DNA of 51,555 nucleotides from SHVZ01 sp044223515 (GTDB lineage: Bacteria > Pseudomonadota > Alphaproteobacteria > SHVZ01), in NCBI GenBank assembly GCA_044223515.1, contig JBGALV010000024.1, positions 1-51,555 on the forward strand. Reading direction: 5' to 3'. Below are positions 34,618 through 43,588 of this stretch, one piece after another (positions within the stretch are counted from its first letter, which is position 1; the number at the start of each line of letters is the position of its first letter). A program made the translations under genes and the position numbers. Under the pieces are notes generated by a model. That model was not told the DNA's origin. It did not search any database and saw only the letters and a list, made by a program, of their open reading frames with translations.

Positions 34618-36207
34618 ATGACGAGGTTCGGAGGGCGCATCGCCTGCGTGATAGGCGCGGTCGCGGCCGCGGCGCTGATGGCGCCGACGCCGGCGGATGC
34701 GCAGAAGGTGCTGAAGGTGGTTCCGCAGGCGGACGTCCGCGTGCTCGATCCCTTCGTCAACAACTCGGGCATCACGACCGAGTTCGCTTATATGGCCTAT
34801 GACGTGCTGCTCGCCGTCGACAAGGACGAGCGCCCGCAGCCGCAGATGGCCGAGAGCTTCAACGTCAGCGCCGACGGCCTGACCTACACCTTCAAGCTGC
34901 GCCCGGGCCTCGTGTTCTCGGACGGCCAGGCGGTCAAGTCCGCGGACGTCATCGCGTCGCTCAAGCGCTGGGCCGGCCGCGACATCAGCGGCAAGAAGAT
35001 GATCGAACTCGGCATGACGCTGACGGCGGTCGACGACCTGACCTTCACGCTGAAACTGCGCGAGCCCTTCGGCCTTACGCTGGATTCGCTGTCGAAGACG
35101 GTGTCGATGCCGACCTTCGTCATGCGAGAGAAGGACGCCAACGTCGACGTGAACACCGCGGTCACCGAGACCGTCGGCTCCGGCCCGTACCTGTTCAAGA
35201 AGGACGAGTGGGTCCCGGGCGGCAAGGTCGTGTTCACCAAGAGCCCGACCTACAAGCCGCGCTCCGAGCCCGCCAACTTCTACGCCGGCGGCAAGCTCGC
35301 GAAGATCGAGCGGGTCGAGTGGATCATCATCCCCGACACCACGACCGCGGCCAACGCCCTGATGTCGGGCGAGGTCGACTTCTTCGAGTCGCCCCCGGGC
35401 GACCTCGTGCCGATGCTGAAGAAGAACAAGGACATCACCGTCGCCATCCACAACAAGTCCGGCTTCGGTGCCTTCCTCCGTCCGAACTTCATCATCCCGC
35501 CCTTCGACAACATGAAGACCCGGCAGGCGCTGCTCTATGCGCTGAACCAGGAAGACTACATGGCGTCGGCGATCGGCGGCGACCCGTCCTACTACAAGAC
35601 CTGCAACGCCTGGCTGGTCTGCGGCACGCTGTACGCGAGCGAGGCCGGCACCGAGGGATTCAAGAAGCCGAACATCGAGAAGGCCAAGGCGCTGCTCAAG
35701 GAAGGCGGCTACACGAACCAGAAGGTCGTGATCCTGCAGCCGTCCGACTTCAAGGTCATCCGCGACCTGACCGAAGTGACGATCCAGCGGCTCCGCGAGA
35801 TCGGCATGAACGTCGAGGTCGAGTCGATCGACTGGGGACAGCTGCTGCTGCGTCGCGCCAAGCAGGACCCGATCGGCCAGGGCGGCTGGAGCATGTACCA
35901 CTCCTACTCGACCGGCTACGAGCTCGGACCGCCCGTCGGCAACTTCAACCTCTCCGGCCTCTGCGAGCGCAAGAGCTGGTTCGGCTGGCCGTGCGATCCG
36001 GAGATCGAGAAGCTGAAGGACGAGTTCACCAAGGAGCCGGACCTCGCCAAGCGCAAGGCGATCGCCGAGAAGATCCAGCTTCGCGCCGTCGAGTTCGTGC
36101 ATTACGTCCCGCTGGGACAGTTCTTCCAGCCGGTCGCCTACCGCTCGAACCTCAAGGGCGTGATGGAAGTGCCGTGGGCGGTCTACTGGAACGCCGAGAA
36201 GAACTAA
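34618..36207 (+). CDS. ABC transporter substrate-binding protein, family 5 (second)
   Basis: A 529-residue SBP_bac_5 protein with a Sec signal peptide (cleavage after PADA near 28). Seen: RVLDPFVNNSGITTEFAYM, FKLRPGLVFSDGQAVKSADV, VGSGPYLFKKDEW, and TRQALLYALNQEDYMASAIG. ATG 34618 follows GGGGAG; the frame extends to 34555. It is a diverged homologue of the protein at 29218, transcribed separately after a 90-base gap. No transporter partners are encoded here. It ends at a strong terminator. Confidence 0.92.
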   Translation: MTRFGGRIACVIGAVAAAALMAPTPADAQKVLKVVPQADVRVLDPFVNNSGITTEFAYMAYDVLLAVDKDERPQPQMAESFNVSADGLTYTFKLRPGLVFSDGQAVKSADVIASLKRWAGRDISGKKMIELGMTLTAVDDLTFTLKLREPFGLTLDSLSKTVSMPTFVMREKDANVDVNTAVTETVGSGPYLFKKDEWVPGGKVVFTKSPTYKPRSEPANFYAGGKLAKIERVEWIIIPDTTTAANALMSGEVDFFESPPGDLVPMLKKNKDITVAIHNKSGFGAFLRPNFIIPPFDNMKTRQALLYALNQEDYMASAIGGDPSYYKTCNAWLVCGTLYASEAGTEGFKKPNIEKAKALLKEGGYTNQKVVILQPSDFKVIRDLTEVTIQRLREIGMNVEVESIDWGQLLLRRAKQDPIGQGGWSMYHSYSTGYELGPPVGNFNLSGLCERKSWFGWPCDPEIEKLKDEFTKEPDLAKRKAIAEKIQLRAVEFVHYVPLGQFFQPVAYRSNLKGVMEVPWAVYWNAEKN

Positions 36208-36234
36208 GCCTTACGGCTTAGCTTCGGTAAGTCG

Positions 36235-36263
36235 GATCGAGCGGGCCAAAAGCCCGCTCGATC
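36235..36263. terminator. Bidirectional terminator hairpin
   Basis: GATCGAGCGGGC (36235-36246) pairs perfectly with GCCCGCTCGATC (36252-36263) around a CAAAA loop, followed on the plus strand by TCTTT. It sits between the convergent binding-protein and MlrC-like genes. Confidence 0.8.
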
Positions 36264-36267
36264 TCTT

Positions 36268-37743
36268 TCAGGGGTACTGGGTGTCGGGATCGAGCGGATA
36301 GAACGGCCGCTCGAGGCGGGTATAGGGCATGCGCTCGACGTTGGACGAGCAGACGCCGGGCGTGTCCACGTAGACATGGCCCTCGGCCATCTTGCCGAAG
36401 ATGCCGCTCCAGGCGCTGGCGCATTTCGCCGTCACCATCTTCGCCTTCTCAGGCTCGACGCCCGGGATACGCAAGTGCAGCGTGTCGAACGGGATCGCCC
36501 GCTCGCTGGTCAGGATCACCTTCACGCCGCCGGTATCGACGGTCGCGACCAAGCCTAGGTCCGCGGGCTGGCCGGTCATCCAGGTCGAATCCCGGCGATA
36601 GGTGACGGGCTGAGCGAAAGTCACCGTCCCCTCGATCTCGACCGGCGCGCCGTGAAGCGCCAGCGTGTTGCCGCCGACCTTGCCCTTGAAGCGCTTGCCG
36701 ACGCCGAGGGCCGCCGCGGCCTTCGCGGCAGCCGGATCCCAGATCACCGTCGCCGCCTCGCGCGCGCGGCCCTCCAGCAGCGCCTTCAGCAGATGCGTGC
36801 CGTCGCCGGGTGCGCCGCCGCCAATGTTGTCGGCCGGCTCGACCAGGAAGATCGGCCCCGCATTGGCGGCGATCGCGCGGCGTACCGCCTCTTCGGGCAG
36901 AACGAGGTCCGGCTTGAACTGCGCGCGACGGGACCAGACAGAGTCGGCCAGGCGATCGGCGGCAGCCTCAGCCGCGGCCTTCTCGCCGTAAGTCAAGATC
37001 GCCATGCCGAGCTGCGGCACGTCGCAATAGGCGAAGGCGCCGATCACCGAGGCGGTGGCGATGCTCTTGTCGCGTTCGACGTCGGCGAGATCGGCCATGA
37101 TCTCCCGCATCGGGCTTTCATGCGTCGGCTGGCGCTGCGGCACGGTGATGATCGGCAGCTTGCGGAAGACCTTGTGCGGCTTCTTCCCGCTCGCGATCAG
37201 GCGCGAGATGATCCGGGTGGCGTCCTCGCCGCGGGCGCCCATGTCGACATGCGGCAACGTCTTGTAGGCGATCAGCACGTCGGCCGGCTCGACCAGCGCG
37301 CTCTCGACGTTCGCGTGGAAGTCGATGGTGCAGACCAGCGGCAGGTCCGGACCGATCATGTCGCGCACGGCCTGCACGACATAGGCGTCGGCCTGGTCGA
37401 TGCCCTCGGCGACCATGGCGCCGTGGAGCGCCAGCAGCACGCCGTCGAGCTTTCCCGCCGCCTCGATGTCGGCCTTGAGCCGGGCCAGCAGCAGGTCGAT
37501 CACCTCGCGGCCGACCATGCCGGATGGCGCCGCGCCGATATAGATCGAGGGGATCAGCTCGAGGCCGGCTTCGGGCGCGGCGGCGATCATGCCGCCGATC
37601 TCGGTATTGGTGCCCTTGGACCCCGAGATCACCGCCTCGCCTTCGAGGTAGAGGTAGCGGCGGAAGGCGTCCAGGTCGGTCTTGACCGGCGAGAAGCTGT
37701 TGGTCTCGTGCCAGATGCCGCCGACCAGGACGCGCTTTGCCAT
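36268..37743 (-). CDS. M81 family metallopeptidase, MlrC-like
   Basis: A 491-residue protein of the MlrC family, first known from microcystin breakdown but widespread in soil and freshwater proteobacteria. The N-terminus GGIWHETNSFSP, CTIDFHANV, LALHGAMV and PHVDMGARG hold conserved metal-binding Asp and His residues. The C-terminal MlrC domain follows (NIGGGAPGDGTHLLKALLE). The actual substrate is probably a peptide or amide other than microcystin. It lies 3 bases after an HpcH/HpaI-like gene on the same strand. Genomic context offers no closer substrate. Confidence 0.9.
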   Translation of the reverse strand: MAKRVLVGGIWHETNSFSPVKTDLDAFRRYLYLEGEAVISGSKGTNTEIGGMIAAAPEAGLELIPSIYIGAAPSGMVGREVIDLLLARLKADIEAAGKLDGVLLALHGAMVAEGIDQADAYVVQAVRDMIGPDLPLVCTIDFHANVESALVEPADVLIAYKTLPHVDMGARGEDATRIISRLIASGKKPHKVFRKLPIITVPQRQPTHESPMREIMADLADVERDKSIATASVIGAFAYCDVPQLGMAILTYGEKAAAEAAADRLADSVWSRRAQFKPDLVLPEEAVRRAIAANAGPIFLVEPADNIGGGAPGDGTHLLKALLEGRAREAATVIWDPAAAKAAAALGVGKRFKGKVGGNTLALHGAPVEIEGTVTFAQPVTYRRDSTWMTGQPADLGLVATVDTGGVKVILTSERAIPFDTLHLRIPGVEPEKAKMVTAKCASAWSGIFGKMAEGHVYVDTPGVCSSNVERMPYTRLERPFYPLDPDTQYP

Positions 37744-37746
37744 CGC

Positions 37747-38523
37747 TTACTTCCCCTTGCCCTTGATCGCTTCGAGGCCGGCCTTGTAGGCGCCGGCGAT
37801 CAGCATGGTGTCGGTCGAGTACATCACCATGCGGAAGCCCTTCTTCATCCAGGCCTTCGCGGCCTCAGGCGTCGCGACCAGGCAGACGCCGGGCTTCTTG
37901 TGGCGTTTGCAGGCGGCGATCACCTTGTCGACCGCGGCCGAGAACTTCGGATGCGTGTAGTTGCCGGGCACCCCGAGCGAGACCGAAAGATCCATGTGGC
38001 CGACGAAGGCTGCGTCGATTCCGGGCACCGAGATGATCTCCTCGATGTTCTCGACGCCCTTCGCCGTCTCGATCTTCGGGATGATCATGTTGCGCTTGTC
38101 GGCGGCCTTGATGCGCTTGTCGAGGCCGCCGAGGGAGTAGTCGTCCTGGGCGATGCCGAAGGCGACGCCGCGCTTGCCCTTCGGCGGGTAGTGCGTGATC
38201 GCCGCGATCTTCTCCGCCTGCTCGCGGGTCTCGACCACCGGGATCATCAGGCCCATGGCGCCGCAATCGAGCGGCAGTTGCATCATCACCGGGTCCTGCG
38301 AGGCGACGTTGACCATCGGCACGATCTTGAGGCCGCGGCACATGGCCATCTGGTCCTTGATCTTGCCGATGTCGAAGCAGGCGGCTTCCATGTCGTACAT
38401 GATGAAGTCGGCGCCGGCGTTCTCGAAGATCTTCGCCAGGCCCGGACCGGCGAGGTCCAGGATCATCGTTCCGAACTGCGCCTCGCCGCGCGCCAGCTTC
38501 GCCTTCACCGGATTGGGCCGCAT
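37747..38523 (-). CDS. HpcH/HpaI aldolase-like protein lacking two active-site residues
   Basis: A 258-residue TIM-barrel protein of the HpcH/HpaI class II aldolase family. The metal ligands are kept as E152 (PKIETAKG) and D178 (VGHMDLS). In E. coli HpaI the base His45 (GEH) and the pyruvate-binding Arg70 are conserved; the aligned positions here are A47 (DMEAAC) and N72 (PMVNV). The GPADLS loop reads GHMDLS. So ordinary pyruvate aldol chemistry is doubtful, and a different lyase reaction or a non-enzymatic role is possible. ATG 38523 has GAGGAA upstream. It heads a unit with the MlrC-like gene and is divergent from an SDR. Confidence 0.87.
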   Translation of the reverse strand: MRPNPVKAKLARGEAQFGTMILDLAGPGLAKIFENAGADFIMYDMEAACFDIGKIKDQMAMCRGLKIVPMVNVASQDPVMMQLPLDCGAMGLMIPVVETREQAEKIAAITHYPPKGKRGVAFGIAQDDYSLGGLDKRIKAADKRNMIIPKIETAKGVENIEEIISVPGIDAAFVGHMDLSVSLGVPGNYTHPKFSAAVDKVIAACKRHKKPGVCLVATPEAAKAWMKKGFRMVMYSTDTMLIAGAYKAGLEAIKGKGK

Positions 38524-38548
38524 GTTTCCTCGCTGAAATGACAGGCGT

Positions 38549-38586
38549 GCATCCTAGCGCCCGCCCGAGCCCACGGGCTAGGATGC
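38549..38586. promoter_or_regulatory. 10-bp inverted repeat between divergent genes
   Basis: GCATCCTAGC (38549-38558) and GCTAGGATGC (38577-38586) form a perfect inverted repeat with an 18-base GC-rich spacer. It fills the 89-base gap between the HpcH-like gene and the SDR. Placement and symmetry suggest an operator for a dimeric regulator; the half-site centres are 28 bases apart. A hairpin in RNA is an alternative reading. Confidence 0.5.
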
Positions 38587-38612
38587 GTTCACAATACGAA
38601 ACCGGAGGAACG

Positions 38613-39377
38613 ATGCTCGAGCAGTTCTCGCTCAAGGGGAAGGTCGCGCTGGTCACGGGCTCGTCGCGGGGCCTGGGATGGGCGATCGCCCAGGCGCTCG
38701 CCGGCGCCGGCGCACATATCGTGCTGAACGGCCGCGACGCCGGCCGCGTCGGACCCCGCGTCGAAGAGGCGAAGAAGAACGGCTGGAGCGCCTCCACCTC
38801 GATCTTCGACGTGACCGACGGACCGGCGGTTGCCGACGGCATCGCCAGGATCGAGAAGGACCAGGGTCACCTCGACGTACTGGTCAACAATGCCGGCATC
38901 GTGATCCGGAAGCCGACGCTGGAGACCTCGGACCAGGACTGGCAGACGGTGATCGACTCCGACCTCACCGCCTGCTTCCGCCTGTCGCGGGAAGCCGCCC
39001 GCGGCATGACCAGGCGCAAATGGGGGCGGATCATCATGATCTCCTCGGTCATGGGCACGATCGCAAGGCCCACCATCGCCTCCTACGTCGCCTCCAAGGC
39101 CGGGCTGCACGGCCTGACCCGCGCGCTCGGCGTCGAGCTCGGCCCCATGGGCGTCAACGTCAACTGTATCGGCCCGGGCTTCTATCCGACCGAGGCCAAC
39201 GACGTGGTCCGCAACAACAAGCAGTTCTACGACTGGGTCTGCGGGCGCTCGCCGCTCGGCCGCTGGGGCGATCCGAAGGAGCTGGGCGGGGCCGCGATCT
39301 ACTTCGCCTCCGAGGCTTCCTCCTTCTGCAACGGCCAGGTCCTGACCATCGACGGCGGCATGATCGCCGCCCTCTAG
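38613..39377 (+). CDS. Short-chain dehydrogenase (gluconate 5-dehydrogenase-like)
   Basis: A 254-residue SDR with TGSSRGLG (cofactor), NNAG, SSV with the catalytic Ser region, and YVASK with the catalytic Tyr/Lys. The N-terminal LEQFSLKGKVALVTG and the C-terminal ICNGQVLTIDGG-like end resemble gluconate 5-dehydrogenase and related sugar-acid dehydrogenases. ATG 38613 follows GGAGGAA; the open frame extends to 38538. It is divergent from the HpcH-like gene and shares the inverted repeat at 38549-38586. Substrate uncertain. Confidence 0.9.
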   Translation: MLEQFSLKGKVALVTGSSRGLGWAIAQALAGAGAHIVLNGRDAGRVGPRVEEAKKNGWSASTSIFDVTDGPAVADGIARIEKDQGHLDVLVNNAGIVIRKPTLETSDQDWQTVIDSDLTACFRLSREAARGMTRRKWGRIIMISSVMGTIARPTIASYVASKAGLHGLTRALGVELGPMGVNVNCIGPGFYPTEANDVVRNNKQFYDWVCGRSPLGRWGDPKELGGAAIYFASEASSFCNGQVLTIDGGMIAAL

Positions 39378-39411
39378 AGGAACCGCCCTTTCGTCCCTAC
39401 CTTCTTAGGGC

Positions 39412-40662
39412 GTGACGAAGGACCATCCCGATCCCGAAACCAGAGAGGCCGCATTGGCGCGCTATCGCGCCTATGCCGGCCTTCTGCTGCTGGCCGCCGC
39501 CGGAATCTGGGTCGCGACGCATTTCGTGGCTCTGCCGCCGGCGGCGCTCGGCTACATCCGCGCGGCGGCGGAGGCGGCGATGGTCGGCGGTATCGCCGAC
39601 TGGTTCGCGGTCACCGCCCTCTTTCGCCATCCGCTGGGATTGCCGATCCCGCACACGCGACTGATCCCCCGGAACCAGGCGCGGATCGCCGACGGCGTCG
39701 CCACATACATCGATCGCGAGTTCCTGCAGCACGACGTGCTGGTGACGCGCCTGCGGAAATTCGACATCGCCGAGCGGCTGAGCCGGCTGCTCGACAGCGA
39801 GGAAACGCGCAAAAAGCTGATCGACGGGCTGATGCGATTCCTCCCGCGCATGCTGGACGAGCGCAATCACCCGGGGGTCCTCGAGGCCGTTGCGACGGCG
39901 ATCCGCTCCGGCCTCGCCGACAGCGACATCCGCCCTACCATGGCGCGGCTCGTCCGGCATGCCGTCGAGCACCCGGATTTCGGGCGACTCGTCGACGACG
40001 TACTTGAGAAGGCGATCGACTGGCTGGAGGAGAACCGCGAGGAAATCCGCGAGCGCGTCGGCGCCCGCAGCTACTGGTTCGTGCCGCGCTTCGTCGACCG
40101 CAAGATCGCTGACAAGACCGTCGGCGGGCTCAATGAGCTCCTGGAAGCGCTCGAGGATCGCCAGTCATCGGAACGGGCAGAGCTCGATCGCTGGCTGAAG
40201 ACCCTGCCCGCCTCGATCGCCGAGTCCGGCGGCGGCTTCGAGCACCTGCCCGACATTATCCGGAAGATCCTCGACCATGAGGAGACTTCTCGCGTCGTCG
40301 CGGGCGCGCTGACGACCATCAAGAACACGATGCTCGCCGACCTTCAGGATCCGAACTCCAGGATCCGCGCCGCCTTCGATACGGTGGCGAAATCGCTGGC
40401 CGACCAGCTCGACAGCCTGGCGCTCCGCCGCGACATCAATGCCGCGGTCGAGGCCTTCTTCACCGAGAACGTGCCAGCCTGGCGAGACGAGGTCCGGGGA
40501 TTCATCGTCGAGATCCTCGGCCGCCAGCAGCCGGAGGAGTTTGCCCGCCGGATCGAGCTTCAGGTCGGCAAGGACCTGCAGTTCATCCGCATCAACGGCA
40601 CGATCTTCGGCGCGCTGGTCGGCGCCGCGATCCACTTCGTCAATCGGCTGCTCGGCTCTTAA
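39412..40662 (+). CDS. DUF445 family membrane-associated protein
   Basis: A 416-residue protein of the DUF445 family (YjiN-like). One membrane segment near residues 20-42 is followed by the family hallmark EAAMVGGIADWFAVTALFRH and PHTRLIPRNQARIADG. A long helical charged region follows, and a hydrophobic segment ends the protein (FGALVGAAIHFVNRLL). GTG 39412 has AGGGC upstream. Function is not established for the family. It converges on plsC with the stops overlapping (TTAA at 40659-40662). Confidence 0.9.
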   Translation: MTKDHPDPETREAALARYRAYAGLLLLAAAGIWVATHFVALPPAALGYIRAAAEAAMVGGIADWFAVTALFRHPLGLPIPHTRLIPRNQARIADGVATYIDREFLQHDVLVTRLRKFDIAERLSRLLDSEETRKKLIDGLMRFLPRMLDERNHPGVLEAVATAIRSGLADSDIRPTMARLVRHAVEHPDFGRLVDDVLEKAIDWLEENREEIRERVGARSYWFVPRFVDRKIADKTVGGLNELLEALEDRQSSERAELDRWLKTLPASIAESGGGFEHLPDIIRKILDHEETSRVVAGALTTIKNTMLADLQDPNSRIRAAFDTVAKSLADQLDSLALRRDINAAVEAFFTENVPAWRDEVRGFIVEILGRQQPEEFARRIELQVGKDLQFIRINGTIFGALVGAAIHFVNRLLGS

Positions 40663-41369
40663 GCCTGGGCGATCAGGCGATCGGACGCGGCCTCGATCCG
40701 CTCCTCGAGCAGCCGCTGAACCTCCGAGCGCTTGAGCCCCGGCGGGATCGGCTCCAGGAACTCGAGCGTGATCGTGCCCGGCTTTTTGAGGAAGCTCCGA
40801 CGAGCCCAGAAGCGTCCGGAGTCGAGGGCTGCCGGAACGATCGGCGTGTCGAGATGCGTGTAGAGGCCGACAGCACCCGGCTGATAGGGCGCCTTGACGC
40901 CCGGCGCCACCCGCGTGCCTTGCGGGAAGATCACGATCTGGCGGCTTTCGGCCAGCCTTTCGGCCGCCTTGGCGATCGTCTTCCGCATCGTCGATGCGCC
41001 GCCCTTCCGGTCGATCGCGATCATGCCGGACCTCATAAGGCACCAGCCGAACAGCGGCACCATCAGCAGCTCGCGCTTCAGGATGTAGACTGGCGACTCG
41101 ACGATCTGGAAGAAGGCAATGGTGTCCCAGGCAGACTGATGCTTGCAGGCGACGATGACTCCGCCAGGCGGCACCTTCTCCTTGCCGACGACGCGATAGC
41201 GCAGCCCGCAGATCAGTCGGAGCAGCAGCAGCACGCTCCACGACCAGCAACGCGCATAGGCGACCATCACCTTCTGCGGCATCGGCAGCAGCGGCACCGC
41301 GACCACGACGACGATCGTCGTCCAGGCAAAGAAGGCGATGTTGAAGATCGCCGAACGTATCCAGGTCAC
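40659..41369 (-). CDS. plsC: 1-acyl-sn-glycerol-3-phosphate acyltransferase PlsC
   Basis: A 236-residue acyltransferase that makes phosphatidic acid at the inner membrane. An N-terminal membrane segment (about 8-30) is followed by the HX4D catalytic motif HQSAWD and the glycerophosphate-binding FPQGTR. GTG 41369 overlaps the ydcF stop (GTGA), marking tight coupling in ftsE-ftsX-ydcF-plsC. The open frame upstream is not protein-like. Confidence 0.92.
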   Translation of the reverse strand: MTWIRSAIFNIAFFAWTTIVVVVAVPLLPMPQKVMVAYARCWSWSVLLLLRLICGLRYRVVGKEKVPPGGVIVACKHQSAWDTIAFFQIVESPVYILKRELLMVPLFGWCLMRSGMIAIDRKGGASTMRKTIAKAAERLAESRQIVIFPQGTRVAPGVKAPYQPGAVGLYTHLDTPIVPAALDSGRFWARRSFLKKPGTITLEFLEPIPPGLKRSEVQRLLEERIEAASDRLIAQA

Positions 41370-42013
41370 GAAGCGGCCTCCGCCTGTGGGCGCGATCCGA
41401 TCAGGTCGGCGAGTCCGAAGCGGAGCCGCGCCAGCATGTACTTGTGATATTCGATCACGACGAGCGCCGCCGAACCGGGCCAACGCCACCACTCGTCGCG
41501 CTTGAAGTTCTCGGGAAACACCGGATGGGCGACGATGCGCGCATCCGGCAGGGCATGACGGAACTCGGCCAGGCTTCTCGGCATGTGGTACGTCGCCGTC
41601 ACCAGCACCAGAGAATTGAATCCCTCGCGCTGCATCCAGCGGGCCGCCTCGCCGGCATTGCCTACGGTGTCCGTCGCTTCATAGCCGAGGGTGAGGCAGC
41701 ATTCGGCGAGCACCTGGAGGCGGATGTCCGCACCGGCGATCTCGGCCTTCACCACGTCAGGGTGGACGCCGGACACGAGCAGCTTCTTGGCGTCGCCTCG
41801 CGCCAAGAGCTCAAGGCCGGTGGAAAGCCTCCGGCTGCCGCCGGTGAGCACCACCACCGCGTCGGTCGAAATGGGCTCCTCGGTCGTGCTGGTCGGCATC
41901 TCGCCGGCAAACCAGGCAAGCCCCCACGCCCAGGCGCCCATCGCGATGAAAGCGGCGAGGCCCCCCGGCCAGCGCCGCCGGCCTTCCTGCCGTTGTCGGA
42001 AGCTGAGCCTCAC
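41366..42013 (-). CDS. YdcF/ElyC-like DUF218 protein
   Basis: A 215-residue protein of the DUF218 family. It has one N-terminal membrane segment (GGLAAFIAMGAWAWGLAWFA), then AVVVLTGGSRRLSTGLELL, KLLVSGVHPD, TLGYEATDTVGNA and VLVTATYHMPRS, all family-typical. Members are linked to envelope polysaccharide biogenesis. GTG 42013 overlaps the ftsX stop (GTGA), and its own stop overlaps plsC in the same way. Confidence 0.88.
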   Translation of the reverse strand: MRLSFRQRQEGRRRWPGGLAAFIAMGAWAWGLAWFAGEMPTSTTEEPISTDAVVVLTGGSRRLSTGLELLARGDAKKLLVSGVHPDVVKAEIAGADIRLQVLAECCLTLGYEATDTVGNAGEAARWMQREGFNSLVLVTATYHMPRSLAEFRHALPDARIVAHPVFPENFKRDEWWRWPGSAALVVIEYHKYMLARLRFGLADLIGSRPQAEAAS

Positions 42014-42906
42014 GGCATCCGTTTGAGTTGCCGGTGGACGGTGGCGAGCGCTGCAAGCAGCGCGAAGAAAGCCGCAGCGACCGGCACCGCGGCGATCGCA
42101 CTCCAGGCCAGCATGCTCAGCTTGACCTCGGGCAACGGCAGGGGGCCGAGCGCGCCGCGGCCCTCGGCGAGTGCCGCGATCAGCGACACAGCCGCAGCGA
42201 GGCCGATGACTCCGCCTTTCAGGGTCGCGCGGAAGGCATGCCCCGCGAACTGCCGGGCGATATAGGCATCGCGTGCGCCGATCAGGTGCAGGACCTCGAC
42301 GACGTCGCTGTGGATCGCAAGGCCCGTGCGGACCGCGAAGCCCACGGCGGCAGCGGAGAGCACGGCGATCAGCGCCACGATCGCAATCGCGATCGCCTCG
42401 ACTGCGCGCACCACGGCGCCGACGCCGGCCAGCCAAAGCGCATGATCGTCCAGCTTCGCTCCAGGCACCGCCTCCGCGATCCGTTCGCCGAGCGTGCCGA
42501 GATCGATCCGTGCGTCCTCGGCGAGGTGCACCTCGATCAAGGCCGGAAGCGGCAGCTCCGCGACATGCGCGCCGACGCCGAGCCAAGGCTCGACCAGGCG
42601 CTCAAGCCGGGAGCGCGGCACCGGCTGCGCGTCGAGCACGCCGGACGTCGCCCTCAGCAGCGCGAGCGCTGTCTTTTCGCGCTCCGCTGCAGAGGCACCG
42701 GCCTGGGGAGGCACCTCGACCGTCAGGGAGCCCGCAAGATCCCGCTGCCAACGACCGGCCACGGTCTGCGCCAGCAGGGCCCCGGCCAAAGCGATGGCCG
42801 CCAGGAACACCATCGCACCCGCGACCCAGGGCAGGAATTTCGCCGAGTCGTCGCCGGCGAGCGGCAGCTCGCGATCACGGGTCGAGACGGCCTTAGCCAC
42901 TGGCAC
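42010..42906 (-). CDS. ftsX: Cell division protein FtsX
   Basis: A 298-residue membrane protein, partner of FtsE at the division site, controlling peptidoglycan hydrolases. There are four hydrophobic segments (about 27-47, 163-192, 222-247 and 265-290) and a periplasmic domain between the first two. The loop GFAVRTGLAIHSDVVEVLHLIGA is typical of FtsX. GTG 42906 overlaps the ftsE end by 14 bases with AAGG upstream; GTG 42900 is possible. Confidence 0.9.
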   Translation of the reverse strand: MPVAKAVSTRDRELPLAGDDSAKFLPWVAGAMVFLAAIALAGALLAQTVAGRWQRDLAGSLTVEVPPQAGASAAEREKTALALLRATSGVLDAQPVPRSRLERLVEPWLGVGAHVAELPLPALIEVHLAEDARIDLGTLGERIAEAVPGAKLDDHALWLAGVGAVVRAVEAIAIAIVALIAVLSAAAVGFAVRTGLAIHSDVVEVLHLIGARDAYIARQFAGHAFRATLKGGVIGLAAAVSLIAALAEGRGALGPLPLPEVKLSMLAWSAIAAVPVAAAFFALLAALATVHRQLKRMP

Positions 42907-43588
42907 GCGCCTTCGCCGGACGCGGACGCCCAGGAATCCGGTAGAGCTTGCCGCCCTCGAGGTGAAGCTGCGGATGAGGGAACCGGGCGACGAGCCCGTC
43001 GTTGTGGGTGGCGATCACCACCGTCGTCCCCATCTTGTTCAGCTCCTCGAGCAGGTACATCAGCCGCAGCGCGATCTTGTCGTCGACGTTGCCGGTGGGC
43101 TCGTCCGCGAGCAGCAGGCTCGGCCGGCCGATCACCGCGCGCGCGATCGCGATCCGCTGCTGCTGGCCGCCGGAGAGCGTCGAGGGAAGGTCGTCGAGGT
43201 GATCGGCGAGACCGACCCAAGCGAGGAGCTCGGCGACATGATCGCGGATCTGAGATTCCCTGGCCCCCGCGACGCGGAGCGGCAGCGCCACGTTGTCGAG
43301 CGCCGAGAGATGCCCGATCAGCCTGAAATCCTGGAAGACGACGCCGATGCGTCGCCGGAGCGCGGGCAGCTCGTGGCGCGCGATCGCAGCCACGTCGCGG
43401 TCGAAAAGCTCGATCCTGCCGCTGACCGGCTTGAGCGCGAGATAGAGGAGGCGGAGGAGGGTCGACTTGCCGGCGCCGGACGGGCCGGTGAGGAAATTGA
43501 AGGACCCCGGAGCCAACTCGAAGGTCAATCCGGTGAGCACGTCGGGCCCCCGGGCATATCGCGCCGCCACGTCCTCGAAGCGTACCAA
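42893..43588 (-). CDS. ftsE: Cell division ATP-binding protein FtsE
   Basis: A 231-residue ABC ATPase. Walker A GPSGAGKST (35-43), Q-loop VFQDFRLI, signature LSGGQQQR, Walker B LLLADEPTGNVD and switch ATHND are all intact. The EPTGN-D form is typical of FtsE. TTG 43588 was chosen because the ABC domain begins directly after it (VRFEDVAARYARG) and the length matches FtsE; the frame extends to 43765 but that part is not protein-like. Operon order is ftsE-ftsX-ydcF-plsC. It is divergent from the zinc-ribbon gene, leaving about 195 bases in which I see no further gene. Confidence 0.92.
   Translation of the reverse strand: MVRFEDVAARYARGPDVLTGLTFELAPGSFNFLTGPSGAGKSTLLRLLYLALKPVSGRIELFDRDVAAIARHELPALRRRIGVVFQDFRLIGHLSALDNVALPLRVAGARESQIRDHVAELLAWVGLADHLDDLPSTLSGGQQQRIAIARAVIGRPSLLLADEPTGNVDDKIALRLMYLLEELNKMGTTVVIATHNDGLVARFPHPQLHLEGGKLYRIPGRPRPAKARASG

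Noticed and set aside
36652..38541. A 629-codon plus-strand frame opposite the MlrC-like and HpcH-like genes
   Set aside because: It is a shadow of two recognised minus-strand genes.
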